Assembly: GCA_022843605.1 (NCBI GenBank)
Contig: JALHNI010000019.1
Coordinates: 1-64,000 of the forward strand
DNA length: 64,000 nucleotides
Direction: 5' to 3'
Source of the DNA: Bryobacter sp.
Lineage (GTDB): Bacteria; Acidobacteriota; Terriglobia; Bryobacterales; Bryobacteraceae
Positions within the stretch are counted from its first letter, which is position 1. Each line of letters begins with the position of its first letter. Below are positions 36,504 through 45,505 of the stretch, one piece after another. A model generated the notes under the pieces. It searched no databases. It saw nothing but the letters and a program-made list of their open reading frames with translations, and was not told the origin of the DNA. The position numbers and the translations under genes are program-made.

Positions 36504-37765
36504 AACAGTTCCTTTTTCACTAATTCGGTTTTGGATATGCTTGCGGCGCGAACTTGTCCGTCGCGCCAGGTAACGATCATCTGGTGGCCGGAAACGGCAA
36601 CCTTGGGAAAGCCGGTTTCTCGTCCCAACGGAGCTACGGAAATCACCATCGACTCGGATTTGCGTCCATCGAAGGCAATCCGCCGGACCCGGATTTCTAA
36701 CTGGCTATCGCCCTTCTTTTCCAGCCAGATGGCGACATAACTCTTGCCGTCGAGCACGGTCAACGACGCCCGGCCCAGGGGATTGCCCTCGTCCACGCGT
36801 GTGGGTGCGCCAAACGTTGAACCGCCGTCGCGCGAGAGCGCCACCTGAATTTTGGCCTGCCCGCCGACGCGGGTGAGCCAGACAATACCGGCCTGGTTAC
36901 CCTGCGTGGCAATCGAGGGCCCGTCGGTGGGACAGCCATTGATTTTCCAGCCATCGGCATGAAGCGTTCGCGGCTGGGTCCAAGCTCCATTGTGGTAGCG
37001 AACAACGGAGATATCGCGAATCTCCCCGGCGGAATGGTCCCGGTAAGCGGCAACGTAGCCGTCGCGCGTTCGCCCGATCGCCGTCTGGCAACAACTGCAG
37101 GCATCGGAGTCGAGTTCGAGGTCTTTGGCGGCCATCGAGTCAGAGCCAAACAAGACGAATCGCACGGTCTTGCGGTGGCCTTCCTCGTCGGCGCCCTCGT
37201 GGTAGTGGGCGCCCGGTTTGGCGGCGGCCGGTGGCGCGAGATAGATGGCTCCGGGCGAGTTGGGGATGAACGTCAGGAAGCCCGCGTAGTCTTCTTTACC
37301 ATCCAGATTCATCCCGTGAATCTCACGCCATCCCTGGCCGTCCTTGCCTCGCTTCGCCACATGAATTCCGTAACCGTAACGGCCTCCTCCCGCGGGCCGG
37401 GCCAACCAATGAGCCAGCATTGAGCCATCGGGCAAGGCGGCAATGGATGGAAAGTCGGCCCAGTTGACGAACCAGTTCTTTCCCTGAGCGACGGTTTCAG
37501 GCGCGCTCCAGCCCGAGCCCGTCCAACGAGCAACTCGCAGGGCGTGGCCTTCGCTGCCGAGGAAGTCAAGGAACGAGAGATAGATCGTCCCGTTGGGAGA
37601 GTTGGCGAGATAGGGCATACCGCTTTGCTTGGTGGCGGGAGGATCGGCTCGCCGCACTTGTCCAAGCCCGGGCAGACACAACACGAGAAGCACACCTGCC
37701 AGACGCCTGTTGAGCAATCCGGCTGTCGACGCAGCGTGCGATCTTGAATGTCTCGATTTACACAT
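36500..37765 (-). CDS. Secreted sialidase-like (BNR repeat) protein
   Basis: A 421-residue exported protein. A signal peptide with a basic start and hydrophobic core (RLAGVLLVLCLPGLGQ) precedes a predicted beta propeller. Repeats resembling Asp-box/BNR elements are seen, such as SRDGGSTFGAP and ARWTGSGWSAPET. A cysteine-rich motif DACSCCQTAIG lies near the centre. ATG 37765 has GAGGAG spaced 7 bases upstream, so the frame to 37939 is not used. It may bind or cleave a glycan, but sialidase catalytic residues are not certain, so the call is by fold resemblance. It is coupled to the TonB receptor. Confidence 0.78.
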   Translation of the reverse strand: MCKSRHSRSHAASTAGLLNRRLAGVLLVLCLPGLGQVRRADPPATKQSGMPYLANSPNGTIYLSFLDFLGSEGHALRVARWTGSGWSAPETVAQGKNWFVNWADFPSIAALPDGSMLAHWLARPAGGGRYGYGIHVAKRGKDGQGWREIHGMNLDGKEDYAGFLTFIPNSPGAIYLAPPAAAKPGAHYHEGADEEGHRKTVRFVLFGSDSMAAKDLELDSDACSCCQTAIGRTRDGYVAAYRDHSAGEIRDISVVRYHNGAWTQPRTLHADGWKINGCPTDGPSIATQGNQAGIVWLTRVGGQAKIQVALSRDGGSTFGAPTRVDEGNPLGRASLTVLDGKSYVAIWLEKKGDSQLEIRVRRIAFDGRKSESMVISVAPLGRETGFPKVAVSGHQMIVTWRDGQVRAASISKTELVKKELL

Positions 37766-38248
37766 AGGGAAACTCCTCAGTTGTCGCTTTAAAGCCGTAG
37801 ATTCACGGGAGTTGTTGAGCTTTCCTCTCAACGTTGGCTTGGCGAAGCAGTTCGCGCGCAATTTCGCGGGCCTCCCAAGCAATCGCCTTTGCCGGCCACT
37901 TATCCATTGGCAGACTTCACGGCAGACCGTTCCGGGCAACGGCAGAGGCGTAAGTGCGCTTTACTCCGTACCGATAGCTATCGCAATGGGCCTAACTTCA
38001 GTTACTGATTCTCGCGGATACCGGCAGTTGTGCCGGGTGGACCACCGTGCTTCGGTAGGCCAAGTTACGAAGGAGAGTGACAAGCATTTGCTATCGAATA
38101 CCATCGACTCTCCGCTCTATGGTGCTGGCCTTCGGCAAAGAAGGCGTGACGCCCGGCGAGCTGGGGCTGGCGCTCAGCAATGTATCTCAATACGCAAGCG
38201 ATCCGATGGGTACCGTTTCCGCGAGAAGGCATCGCTGGGAGGGGCGTT
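37766..38248. other. Gene-free stretch
   Basis: About 480 bp with no reading frame that looks coding on either strand. The short frames present are not supported by motifs, start sites or spacing. The stretch holds the promoter region of the sialidase/TonB operon near 37770-37900. It begins a lower-density, partly decayed region that runs to about 40190. Confidence 0.5.
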
Positions 38249-38665
38249 TTAGACCTGGGGATCGACCGGCGGACCGCGTTGTCGCCAAGCACGAGACATT
38301 GACCGACGATGCTGGACTTGAACCGGTTGACTAAGTTGCGCATTACAGACGCAACAGGGACCGATGCGGTGCACGGGTTGAGCGATGATCACCTTCGCGG
38401 CTGCCGGGATCGCGTTGCCTGTAGGATAAGACTCGCAATGAACGCGACCTTTGAGAATGGGACGCCCAGACTGCTCACTCGATCGGCTCTTGAGCGTTGC
38501 GCAGCCGTGCTTACCATCCCGACGGCAACAAGCAGGGAGTTTTGGTTCAGGTTCGAGAGTAAGGGCAGGCGCGATCAGCGAGATGCTGAATACAGCCATC
38601 AACAGAATTGCGCAGACCCTTTGCAAGATAGGAGTATAGCAAAAGCAGCTTAGTAAGACTTGCAT
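38249..38665 (-). CDS. Small secreted or anchored protein with CCRRDGKHGC motif
   Basis: A 138-residue protein with an N-terminal hydrophobic segment (VCAILLMAVFSISLIAPAL), then the motif LPACCRRDGKHGCATL. From memory, a CCRRDGKH-C motif after one hydrophobic segment occurs in short acidobacterial hypothetical proteins; its role is unknown, and the paired cysteines and histidine could bind metal. ATG 38665 has GAGG spaced 7 bases upstream, which supports a real gene despite poor surroundings. The C-terminal third (after residue 100) is low in recognisable structure and may be a frameshifted tail. Confidence 0.6.
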   Translation of the reverse strand: MQVLLSCFCYTPILQRVCAILLMAVFSISLIAPALTLEPEPKLPACCRRDGKHGCATLKSRSSEQSGRPILKGRVHCESYPTGNAIPAAAKVIIAQPVHRIGPCCVCNAQLSQPVQVQHRRSMSRAWRQRGPPVDPQV

Positions 38666-38690
38666 CGGTTGACCTCGAGTAGAAGCAGCG

Positions 38691-39165
38691 GTCACTGGCC
38701 TCCGTCTGGTACGAAGGAAATTTGCTCGACGCCTAGCGTCGGCAATAGAGCGAATGATCTTGGAAGGAGACGCGACAGACTGTTCAAGGTTGGCGTGGCT
38801 GTTGGTTCATTGCGACAAAGAAGACAGGGCGCTCGAAATCATAGATTTGGGGTTGCGACTTGCCCCCGACAATGTGCTGCCATCCGAATCGGGGCCGTGC
38901 CTACGCCGGAGTTTCAAGAACTCAGCGAAGCCGCCAACCCGCTCAATCACTTCGGGCGGGACTTTGAGCCGGACCAGGAACGTCGATTTGCACTGGCGTT
39001 TCGGCTTGCAAGAGTCATGGAAGGACGCATCGAAAGTGCGGACGCGACAGATCGTTCGCGGCTTGCGTGGCTTCGGATACACACCGGAGAGCCTGATCAC
39101 GCGAAAGCAGATCGTGTTCGGCCGCGGGGTGACCGCCATCGATGCCCCTTCAGGTGACGCGGGCT
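38691..39165 (+). pseudogene. Decayed TPR-like repeat protein
   Basis: Two copies of one repeat unit are readable but in different frames. Unit 1 is ARRLASAIERMILEGDATD continuing to CSRLAWLLVHCDKEDRALEII and LGLRLAPDN. Unit 2 is AFRLARVMEGRIESADATD continuing to RSRLAWLRIHTGEPDHAKA, after which the frame shifts to QIVFGRGVTAIDAPS. The unit resembles a TPR-like helical hairpin ending in a DPxN-type turn. At least two frameshifts separate the parts and no start or stop fits a whole gene, so this is a fragment of a larger repeat protein. Confidence 0.6.
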
Positions 39166-39434
39166 TTGTGGATTGTTCTTCCGAACGATCAGGTAATCGC
39201 GCACCCACTCGCCGGGTGAGGTCTGACCGTTATGGCCCTGGCACGGTTGGAGCGCCAAGATGAAAATCTTTGCTCTTTGTTAAGCCTGGGCATTCCTTCA
39301 ACGCCCCCTCTCGAGTGACTGGCGGACCTGCAAACCGATGGATTCATCCACGTTTCCCCAAACGGCCCTCCAAGTGCACGGGAAAATCTCGCACCACGAT
39401 CAATCTCCAGCCGTCGTCGTGCAGAAAGAAGACC

Positions 39435-39596
39435 ATGAGCAACTTAAAGAACAAAGCTAAAGAGACGATCGGTCAGGCGGCTACCTCCGCCAAGAACACG
39501 GCGACGAAGGTGGCGGACAAATCGAAAGATGCGGCCCGCACTGCTGGCGAAAAGGTGCAAAAGGGAGCCAAGGCCGTGAAGGAGACTCGACGATAA
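39435..39596 (+). CDS. Small Lys/Ala-rich amphipathic helical protein
   Basis: A 53-residue basic protein made almost wholly of repeated 11-residue-like helical turns: NLKNKAKETIGQAATSAK, NTATKVADKSKDAARTAGEK, VQKGAKAVKETRR. The composition (Ala, Lys, Thr, Glu, no aromatic residues) resembles LEA-type or CsbD-like stress proteins, which protect membranes or proteins during drying or osmotic shock. AAGAAGA precedes the ATG. The family assignment is by composition only. Confidence 0.6.
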   Translation: MSNLKNKAKETIGQAATSAKNTATKVADKSKDAARTAGEKVQKGAKAVKETRR

Positions 39597-39831
39597 ACCA
39601 TCTCAGCCTTTTGCCTCTCCCCCGCTACACCCGGCTGATCCGCGGTGGGCGGGCGAGGTATCGGGTACACCGGCCAGGGCCGTGAATCACCCGACGCCGA
39701 AAATCCGCGAGGGCCCCCAGGGGTTCTCGAGGATGAATTCGAGCGCGCTGCCGTGCGTTGCGGTCGCCCGAAACACTGCGTCCCCATGGCTGCCGCAGCG
39801 CTATTAGACATCATAATTTAAGGAGATATAT

Positions 39832-39909
39832 ATGAAATACGCAGTTGCTTGGATGATGGGCGTCCCCGGCGTCCTTGTCGTTCTCTGGTTTCTCATGAGT
39901 CGTTGTTAG
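39832..39909 (+). CDS. 25-residue membrane microprotein
   Basis: A very short gene preceded by a near-ideal ribosome site (TTAAGGAGATATAT-ATG). The product is MKYAVAWMMGVPGVLVVLW followed by FLMSRC: a lysine, one transmembrane helix with a central GVPG, and a basic/cysteine end. Small single-helix proteins with an AW-x2-GVPG core are known in many bacteria but have no assigned function. The ribosome site is the strongest seen in the window, which argues that this is translated. It lies in the same low-density region as the LEA-like gene, consistent with a stress-related small protein. Confidence 0.65.
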   Translation: MKYAVAWMMGVPGVLVVLWFLMSRC

Positions 39910-40191
39910 CATTTGTGCTTTCGTACGGCTGATTTTACTTTTACACAACTTACAAGCACACCACTCACTCCTCGTGTCGCGGGACGCTTCCCTGCTGCAC
40001 GAGAAGCGGGTGGTGTGCGTCGTTATCTCATGCCTGTCGATGACTTCTCACGAGGTCGGTGTATGGCTTCGCCTGCAAGCAAATCACTCCAACAATCTGA
40101 GTCGCGGTTGCCCAAGCTTGAAAGCGGAGAGAGGCCCAAGCGAAATAGGAAATGACGAAACAACTTCCGTCGTGACGGATCTCTCATGTGA

Positions 40192-43100
40192 ATGAGATTC
40201 TTTATGCACAATGTACCCCACTGTAACTCACCAAGACTTTTTCCCGTTATCGCTCTCGGTTTGTTGGCTGCGGTCTGCGTTCCCGCAGCCATCACGATTG
40301 GAACGGTGCTACCGCCCGGTTCTGCGGGCCAAAGCTATAGCCTGACGCTCGCACCAACTGGAGGAACGAGCCCCTATTACAACTCGGTATCGTCCGGAAG
40401 CTTGCCTTCCGGTTTGACGCTCACGTCCGCCGGCATTCTCTCTGGAACGCCTCAGTCCGCGGGGCTGTATAGCTTCTCAGTCCAGAGCACCGATTCCTTG
40501 AACTTGACCGGCCTGAGCAACCTGACACTACGGGTGACGAGCGGCACTGGTCTCCAGATCACCAACGTGATGGCGGAAGGCACAGTGGGCACCGCGTACG
40601 ACACGAGCCTCAGGGCGCAAGGCGGCACAGCTTCCTATTCCTTCGACCTGGTGATGGGCGGGGGATCGATTCCTCCGGGATTGACGATCACATCGGTTGG
40701 CCGGGTTTCTGGCACTCCGACCTCGGCTGGCGCGTACCCAATGATCGTCCGAGTTACCGACGCCATCGGTAACTCCTATCAAGCGGCGATGACCGTCCGA
40801 ATCTCTTCCACTAACTTGAGCCTGGCGACGACTTCCCTGTCCGGTGCGTCAGCGGGTATGCCTTACACCCAGACTATCCTGGCCACTGGCGGCACGGGAC
40901 CGTACACGTATGTGGTGAATTCAGGAGCTCTCGCTCCGGGTCTGACGATTTCGAATATGGGAACGATTACCGGAACCGCCACAACGGTGGGCACTTACAA
41001 TTTTTCCGTTCAAGCGACAGACTCCACTGGCGCGCTCACGCAGTCGAACTACACTCTTTTGGTGGGCGCATCCTCACCGCGAATCCTCGCAAACACGATC
41101 CCGAATTTTGCGGTGAACACGGCGATCATGAACAGCCTTCGGACGCAGGGCGGTACGGCGCCCTATACGTACACCATCATGAGCGGCACGTTGCCGCCCG
41201 GCGTAACGCTTTCTCCCGCGGGCGCTGTACGCGGCACACCCACGTCGACCGGATCCTTTCCTCTCACGATTCGAGTAACGGACGCCGCCGGTTTCACCAG
41301 CACCTCCGAGATTGTTCTGAACATCAATACCGGAAACTTCGGCATCACCACCTCCAATCTTCCGGACGGTTTGGTCAACATGAAGTACGCGACCAACCTG
41401 CGTACATCGGGCGGTACCGCTCCGTTTCTATTCCTGATGTCCACGGGCAAGCTACCGCCAGGCCTGACACTCAACATGGACGGGTTACTCGTCGGCACGC
41501 CGACGGCCTCTGGCCTCTACCGCTTTGTCGTCCGGGCCTTCGACGGCGCGAATCAGGTTGCCCAGATTCCTCTGATGATCAACATCGAGACCGCGGGGCA
41601 GTCGCTTTCAAAGGCGGGTTTGGCAAACGGCACTGTCGGTCAGCCGTACACCTCGACGCTCAGCGTCACGAACGGCACCGCCCCCTACGTCTTCTCTTTG
41701 GTCTCCGGAACGCTGCCGTCCGGCTTGACCCTCGGCCAGAACGGCAACGTCTCGGGTATCCCCACCAGCAGTGGGCTCTATATTGCGACCATCAAGGTCA
41801 CAGACGCCACGGCCGCCAGCTCCCAGACAACCGTAGCGGTTGTCATCTCCGGCCCCGGAGTGGCTTTCACCACCCTGGTACTACCTGCGACGAGACAGAA
41901 TCAGTCCTACAGCACGACTCTCCAGGCGATGTCTGGAACGTCACCTTATACCTTTGCTCTCGCTTCCGGCACTCTACCGCAGGGTCTGACGTTGAGTTCC
42001 GCGGGCGTATTGTCCGGAGTGGTGGGAGGCACCTCGGCGGCGCCGTTCACGATACGAGTCACCGACGGTAGCGGGGCCTCATCGCAGGTGACCTACTTCT
42101 TCGATATCAATGCTTCGAACATTACGATGGTCGGGGCGACTCCGGGGGCAGGTCAAGAGGGGCGGGCTTACACCTACACCTTTACCACCGCTGGCGGGAC
42201 CGGCGCGACCACTTACTCGCTCGAAAGTGGCACACTTCCTCCTGGCCTCACGCTGAGCCCGAACGGTACGCTCTCCGGGACGCCGAGCGCCGCCGGCGCG
42301 TACGTCATCAGGTTGAAGGCCACGGACGCCAGTGGTGCAGTATCGTCCTTCAGTTACGTCCTGGTCATCAATCGTATGGGACTTGCTTTCGCCGCCAATC
42401 AGGTATCTGATGTCGTCGTCGGCACTCCTTACTCTGCGACCGTCAGTGGCACGGGCGGCACAGGACCTTACACCTTCACTTTGGCCGACGGCACACTTCC
42501 GGCTGGCTTGACTCTGGCGTCCAACGGAGTCCTGGCCGGCATGGCGACTGCCCCGGGTTCGTTTCCGGTCGCCCTGCGAATCACTGATTCGACCGGCGCC
42601 ACGGCTACCATGGCCTTGACGATCACCGTCAAGATGGCTGACGCGATCACGATCGGTTCGAGTCTCCCCTCCGGCACGGCCGGGACGGCGTATGCCTTCC
42701 TGCTGACCGCGACCGGTGGGCAGGCGCCGTATACGTTCAATCTGAACACCGGTTCGTCGCTCCCGTCCGGACTCTCGTTATCGAACTCGGGATTACTTTC
42801 GGGTACGCCGTCGAACAATGGCGTCTCCACCTTCACGGTTATGGTGAAGGACGGCAGCGGGGCGACAGGGGTCCAGGCGTTGACCCTAACGACCGCGTCC
42901 ACCAACCTGAATATGTCGGCGACCACGCTACCCAATGGCACAATCGGAGCGGCCTATAACTTCACGGCTTCTCCGAGCGGTGGCACGGCTCCCTACATGC
43001 TGACACTGGTGGGAGGAACGCTGCCTCCGGGAATCAGCATGTCGCCCTCCGGAGTGTTTTCGGGGACGGCGACGAGCGTCGGAAGCTTTCCGATCATTCT

Positions 43101-43461
43101 CCGGTTGGCTGACTCCACCGGAGTCCAGATCCAGAAGGCCTACACCATGGTGATCACTGGAACCTCGGGACTCGTTTTCACCACCACCTCTGTTCCGATG
43201 GCTACCTTCGGCCAGAGTTACAGCACAACTCTCCAGGCGTCAGGCGGGATGGCGCCTTACACCTACTCAGTCGCCAGCGGCAACCTGCCGGGAAATCTCT
43301 CACTCGCGATGAATGGAACCATTAGTGGCACCATGAGTGGCACCGGTGGTGTCACCATAGGTGGCTCCAACATGATGGCGGGACAGTTTCCGGTTAGTTT
43401 TCGGGTAACTGACGCGAACGGAGCCACGGCGACGACGACGTTAGTTTTCGTCACAAACTAG
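40192..43461 (+). CDS. Exported protein of 12 Ig-like (He_PIG) repeats
   Basis: A 1089-residue secreted or surface protein. After an N-terminal signal (FPVIALGLLAAVCVPAA), the whole chain is twelve tandem domains of about 85-90 residues. Each has the putative Ig/cadherin-like signature LPxGLTLxxxGxLSGTPxxxG and a TGGTxPYxF strand. No catalytic, anchor or sorting domain follows; the last repeat carries a Gly/Met-rich insert (GTGGVTIGGSNMMAGQ). Such proteins usually act as adhesive or spacer stalks. A strong terminator follows at 43475. Base composition is slightly less G-rich than the neighbouring genes. Confidence 0.9.
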   Translation: MRFFMHNVPHCNSPRLFPVIALGLLAAVCVPAAITIGTVLPPGSAGQSYSLTLAPTGGTSPYYNSVSSGSLPSGLTLTSAGILSGTPQSAGLYSFSVQSTDSLNLTGLSNLTLRVTSGTGLQITNVMAEGTVGTAYDTSLRAQGGTASYSFDLVMGGGSIPPGLTITSVGRVSGTPTSAGAYPMIVRVTDAIGNSYQAAMTVRISSTNLSLATTSLSGASAGMPYTQTILATGGTGPYTYVVNSGALAPGLTISNMGTITGTATTVGTYNFSVQATDSTGALTQSNYTLLVGASSPRILANTIPNFAVNTAIMNSLRTQGGTAPYTYTIMSGTLPPGVTLSPAGAVRGTPTSTGSFPLTIRVTDAAGFTSTSEIVLNINTGNFGITTSNLPDGLVNMKYATNLRTSGGTAPFLFLMSTGKLPPGLTLNMDGLLVGTPTASGLYRFVVRAFDGANQVAQIPLMINIETAGQSLSKAGLANGTVGQPYTSTLSVTNGTAPYVFSLVSGTLPSGLTLGQNGNVSGIPTSSGLYIATIKVTDATAASSQTTVAVVISGPGVAFTTLVLPATRQNQSYSTTLQAMSGTSPYTFALASGTLPQGLTLSSAGVLSGVVGGTSAAPFTIRVTDGSGASSQVTYFFDINASNITMVGATPGAGQEGRAYTYTFTTAGGTGATTYSLESGTLPPGLTLSPNGTLSGTPSAAGAYVIRLKATDASGAVSSFSYVLVINRMGLAFAANQVSDVVVGTPYSATVSGTGGTGPYTFTLADGTLPAGLTLASNGVLAGMATAPGSFPVALRITDSTGATATMALTITVKMADAITIGSSLPSGTAGTAYAFLLTATGGQAPYTFNLNTGSSLPSGLSLSNSGLLSGTPSNNGVSTFTVMVKDGSGATGVQALTLTTASTNLNMSATTLPNGTIGAAYNFTASPSGGTAPYMLTLVGGTLPPGISMSPSGVFSGTATSVGSFPIILRLADSTGVQIQKAYTMVITGTSGLVFTTTSVPMATFGQSYSTTLQASGGMAPYTYSVASGNLPGNLSLAMNGTISGTMSGTGGVTIGGSNMMAGQFPVSFRVTDANGATATTTLVFVTN

Positions 43462-43474
43462 AAGCACCTCAAGC

Positions 43475-43518
43475 AAAAGCGCCACGCGGCTCTCACCAGA
43501 GTCGCGCGGCGCTTTTTT
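43475..43518 (+). terminator. Rho-independent terminator of the Ig-repeat gene
   Basis: AAAAGCGCC pairs with GGCGCTTTT around an inner CGCG/CGCG and CTCT/AGAG stem with loop CACC, followed by six T residues. It starts 13 bp after the stop codon of the Ig-repeat gene. The A-run on the left arm could allow weak function in the reverse direction. Confidence 0.85.
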
Positions 43519-43646
43519 ATGCTGCTGGGTTCGATTCCTGGGCAGGCTGCGAATGACGTTACCCGGTCATCGCCCGCGACGGAGTGGTCTGCGGGTTTCA
43601 CGAGCCGGGTGAGCGGTATATTGGATTCCTGGAGGAACGGCGCAGA

Positions 43647-44390
43647 ATGCGATGGTGGATGGTCCTGATTGGGTGTGCGGCAGGGTGCGTGGCGGCGGCC
43701 CAGACGTCCGAAGGTCCTTGCGATGAGGAACTGCTCAAGCTGGTGAACTCGAAAGATCCGGATCGTTACATGGACCGCAAGGGCCGCTGTGAAGGACTCT
43801 ATTCCCAGGATGTCGCCGGCAGCTTTGGCAACTTGTTGGTCGCCTCCTTGACGGTGGGCAAGGCTGTGTCCGGCCCGTGGCCACCGAGGTTGACGGTGCA
43901 ATGCTCCTACAAGGAGCCAGTGCAGGTTCACATTCAGGCCTTTCCGCTCCAGCCTCGCACCTTCTATCGCCTGGATGCGATGGCGCGCGGGAGTGAGGTC
44001 AACTACGAGTGGAATACGGACGTGATTGCCAAGTACATCCAGCCGGGCAACGTTGGACTGGTGGCGTGGGCCTCGGCAACGGTGAATGCTCGTCCGCAAA
44101 GGGTTTACCTTCCGGTCCGGACCGCCACCACCGTCAAGGGGCCGCTGCAACTGGTCGTGGTTTCTCCGAGTGATTTGAGCGATGTGTTTCTCTCGATCAC
44201 GGCGCCGGGGGATAAGGCAGTCCTGACGAATCAGAGCCTGGGCAAAGGATCGTTTCTGGCCAGGGAACGTATTGTCATTCCCTTCCCTGCCCTGCCCCTT
44301 GAGGGCATCTACCGGGTGAACGTGACAGGGAAAACCAAGGTCGGTATTGCCTCCACTGGCGAGTTCCTGGTCTATTCGCGCGGCAAGTAA
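43647..44390 (+). CDS. Secreted hypothetical protein, first gene of the protease-lectin operon
   Basis: A 247-residue exported protein. The signal peptide is MRWWMVLIGCAAGCVAAAQ, with a possible lipobox-like LIGC or AAGC. The mature part looks like two beta-sandwich halves: about 25-150 with YKEPVQVHIQAFPLQPRTFYRLDA, and about 155-247 with QLVVVSPSDLSDVFLSITAP and EGIYRVNVTGKTKVG. GGAGGA lies upstream of ATG 43647. It starts an operon with the membrane protein (4 bp gap) and the variable protease-lectin protein (31 bp gap). No family recognised; it may be a surface partner of the variable protein. Confidence 0.75.
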   Translation: MRWWMVLIGCAAGCVAAAQTSEGPCDEELLKLVNSKDPDRYMDRKGRCEGLYSQDVAGSFGNLLVASLTVGKAVSGPWPPRLTVQCSYKEPVQVHIQAFPLQPRTFYRLDAMARGSEVNYEWNTDVIAKYIQPGNVGLVAWASATVNARPQRVYLPVRTATTVKGPLQLVVVSPSDLSDVFLSITAPGDKAVLTNQSLGKGSFLARERIVIPFPALPLEGIYRVNVTGKTKVGIASTGEFLVYSRGK

Positions 44391-44394
44391 CATC

Positions 44395-45474
44395 ATGGAC
44401 AAGCTCAATAAACTGATCGCGAAAGAGCGAAAGAAGTTGGTGGAGCAGACGATTGAAACGGGGGAGCTACCGAAGCAGGATTTTGACCGGTTGAACCGGA
44501 TGGTGAAGTTGGCGGCAGGACAGCGGCCGTGGCGGCAATGGTCAATTCCGGCCATCGCTTTTGTCATCCCTCTGGCGCTGGTCTCGTTCCTGATTTTGAA
44601 ACACGAGCGCGAGACGCAAATTGAACTCGATGTCACGGTAAGCGCCTTCAAGGCGACGCTGCCCCAGAAACAGCAGATCCTGGAAAAGGCGCTGTTGAGC
44701 ACCTTGCAGGCCGATTCACTGGCGGGGATTGGCGACCTCAGCGCGGGAGACGGCGATTGTACTCTCGACATTGAGCCCAACGCGAAGCCTCTGGATGGAG
44801 ATGCCATCAATCTGCAAACGGTGGAGGTTCCGAAGGGTTGGCGATTGGGTCTGGAGCGCAGGGAACGGCACACCGAAATTGCCTTTTCCGCGCCGCCAAA
44901 ATCTTCTGAGGAGATCCACTCCACCATTTCCATTAGCGGCCGAGCCAGGGTGCATACCAATTGTGGCGATCAGCGGCTGAACCGCGAGTTGGAGAATACG
45001 ACGATTCAGTTGCGCATCGGGCAACGCAGTACGCTGCGCCTGACCCCGTTGGAGACTACGCCGCTGCAGTTTGCCCGGCAGATCGACGTCGAGAACCTGG
45101 CCCTGATTTCCGAAGAAGACTACCTGGGGGATGCCCCGTCGCTCCGCCGGACCTCTTCGGTGCGGACCGGCACCATCTATCTCAATTCTCTCAACGGCAA
45201 GCCTTTGCTGCTGCGGCCTTCGGAGACGATCTCCTTCGGCTCCTTCGCGGGGAAATTGCGCAGCATCTCGCCCGCCGCGGAGGGTTTGCAGATACAACTT
45301 TTCGCCACCGTACGCGGCATGGAGGCCGGAGAAGAACCGAATCGGCGCAGCCTGATGCCGAGTTACCTGCAGTGGATCGCCGCCCGCAGTGAGTTGTGGC
45401 TGTGGTGGGGCAGTGCGGCTTCGGTGTTTGCCATTTTGATGTCGGCATTGCGGTGGATGAAAGTCACGTCGTAG
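44395..45474 (+). CDS. Two-helix membrane protein, second gene of the protease-lectin operon
   Basis: A 359-residue inner-membrane protein. A charged cytoplasmic segment of about 45 residues (AKERKKLVEQTIETGELPKQD) precedes helix 1 (IPAIAFVIPLALVSFLIL). A 250-residue periplasmic beta-rich domain follows, and a C-terminal helix (LWWGSAASVFAILMSAL) ends close to the C-terminus. No family recognised. Position between a secreted beta-sandwich protein and the secreted variable protease-lectin suggests a membrane anchor or signalling partner for them; this is inference. The large minus-strand frame over the same bases is a shadow. Confidence 0.72.
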   Translation: MDKLNKLIAKERKKLVEQTIETGELPKQDFDRLNRMVKLAAGQRPWRQWSIPAIAFVIPLALVSFLILKHERETQIELDVTVSAFKATLPQKQQILEKALLSTLQADSLAGIGDLSAGDGDCTLDIEPNAKPLDGDAINLQTVEVPKGWRLGLERRERHTEIAFSAPPKSSEEIHSTISISGRARVHTNCGDQRLNRELENTTIQLRIGQRSTLRLTPLETTPLQFARQIDVENLALISEEDYLGDAPSLRRTSSVRTGTIYLNSLNGKPLLLRPSETISFGSFAGKLRSISPAAEGLQIQLFATVRGMEAGEEPNRRSLMPSYLQWIAARSELWLWWGSAASVFAILMSALRWMKVTS

Positions 45475-45505
45475 GGCGATGATTGTAAGCTAGTGAGTTA
45501 GCCGC

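Noticed and set aside
37629-38343. Several short frames on both strands after the sialidase-like gene
   Set aside because: No motif, no plausible start signal, and biased composition typical of shadow frames.
40300-43460. The repeat array of the Ig-like gene as a CRISPR or satellite repeat
   Set aside because: Period is about 260-270 bp, in frame, and conserved at protein rather than nucleotide level.
43458-44960. A 500-codon minus-strand frame
   Set aside because: It lies antisense to two genes with signal peptide, membrane helices and 4-bp operon spacing, and it has no recognisable domain.
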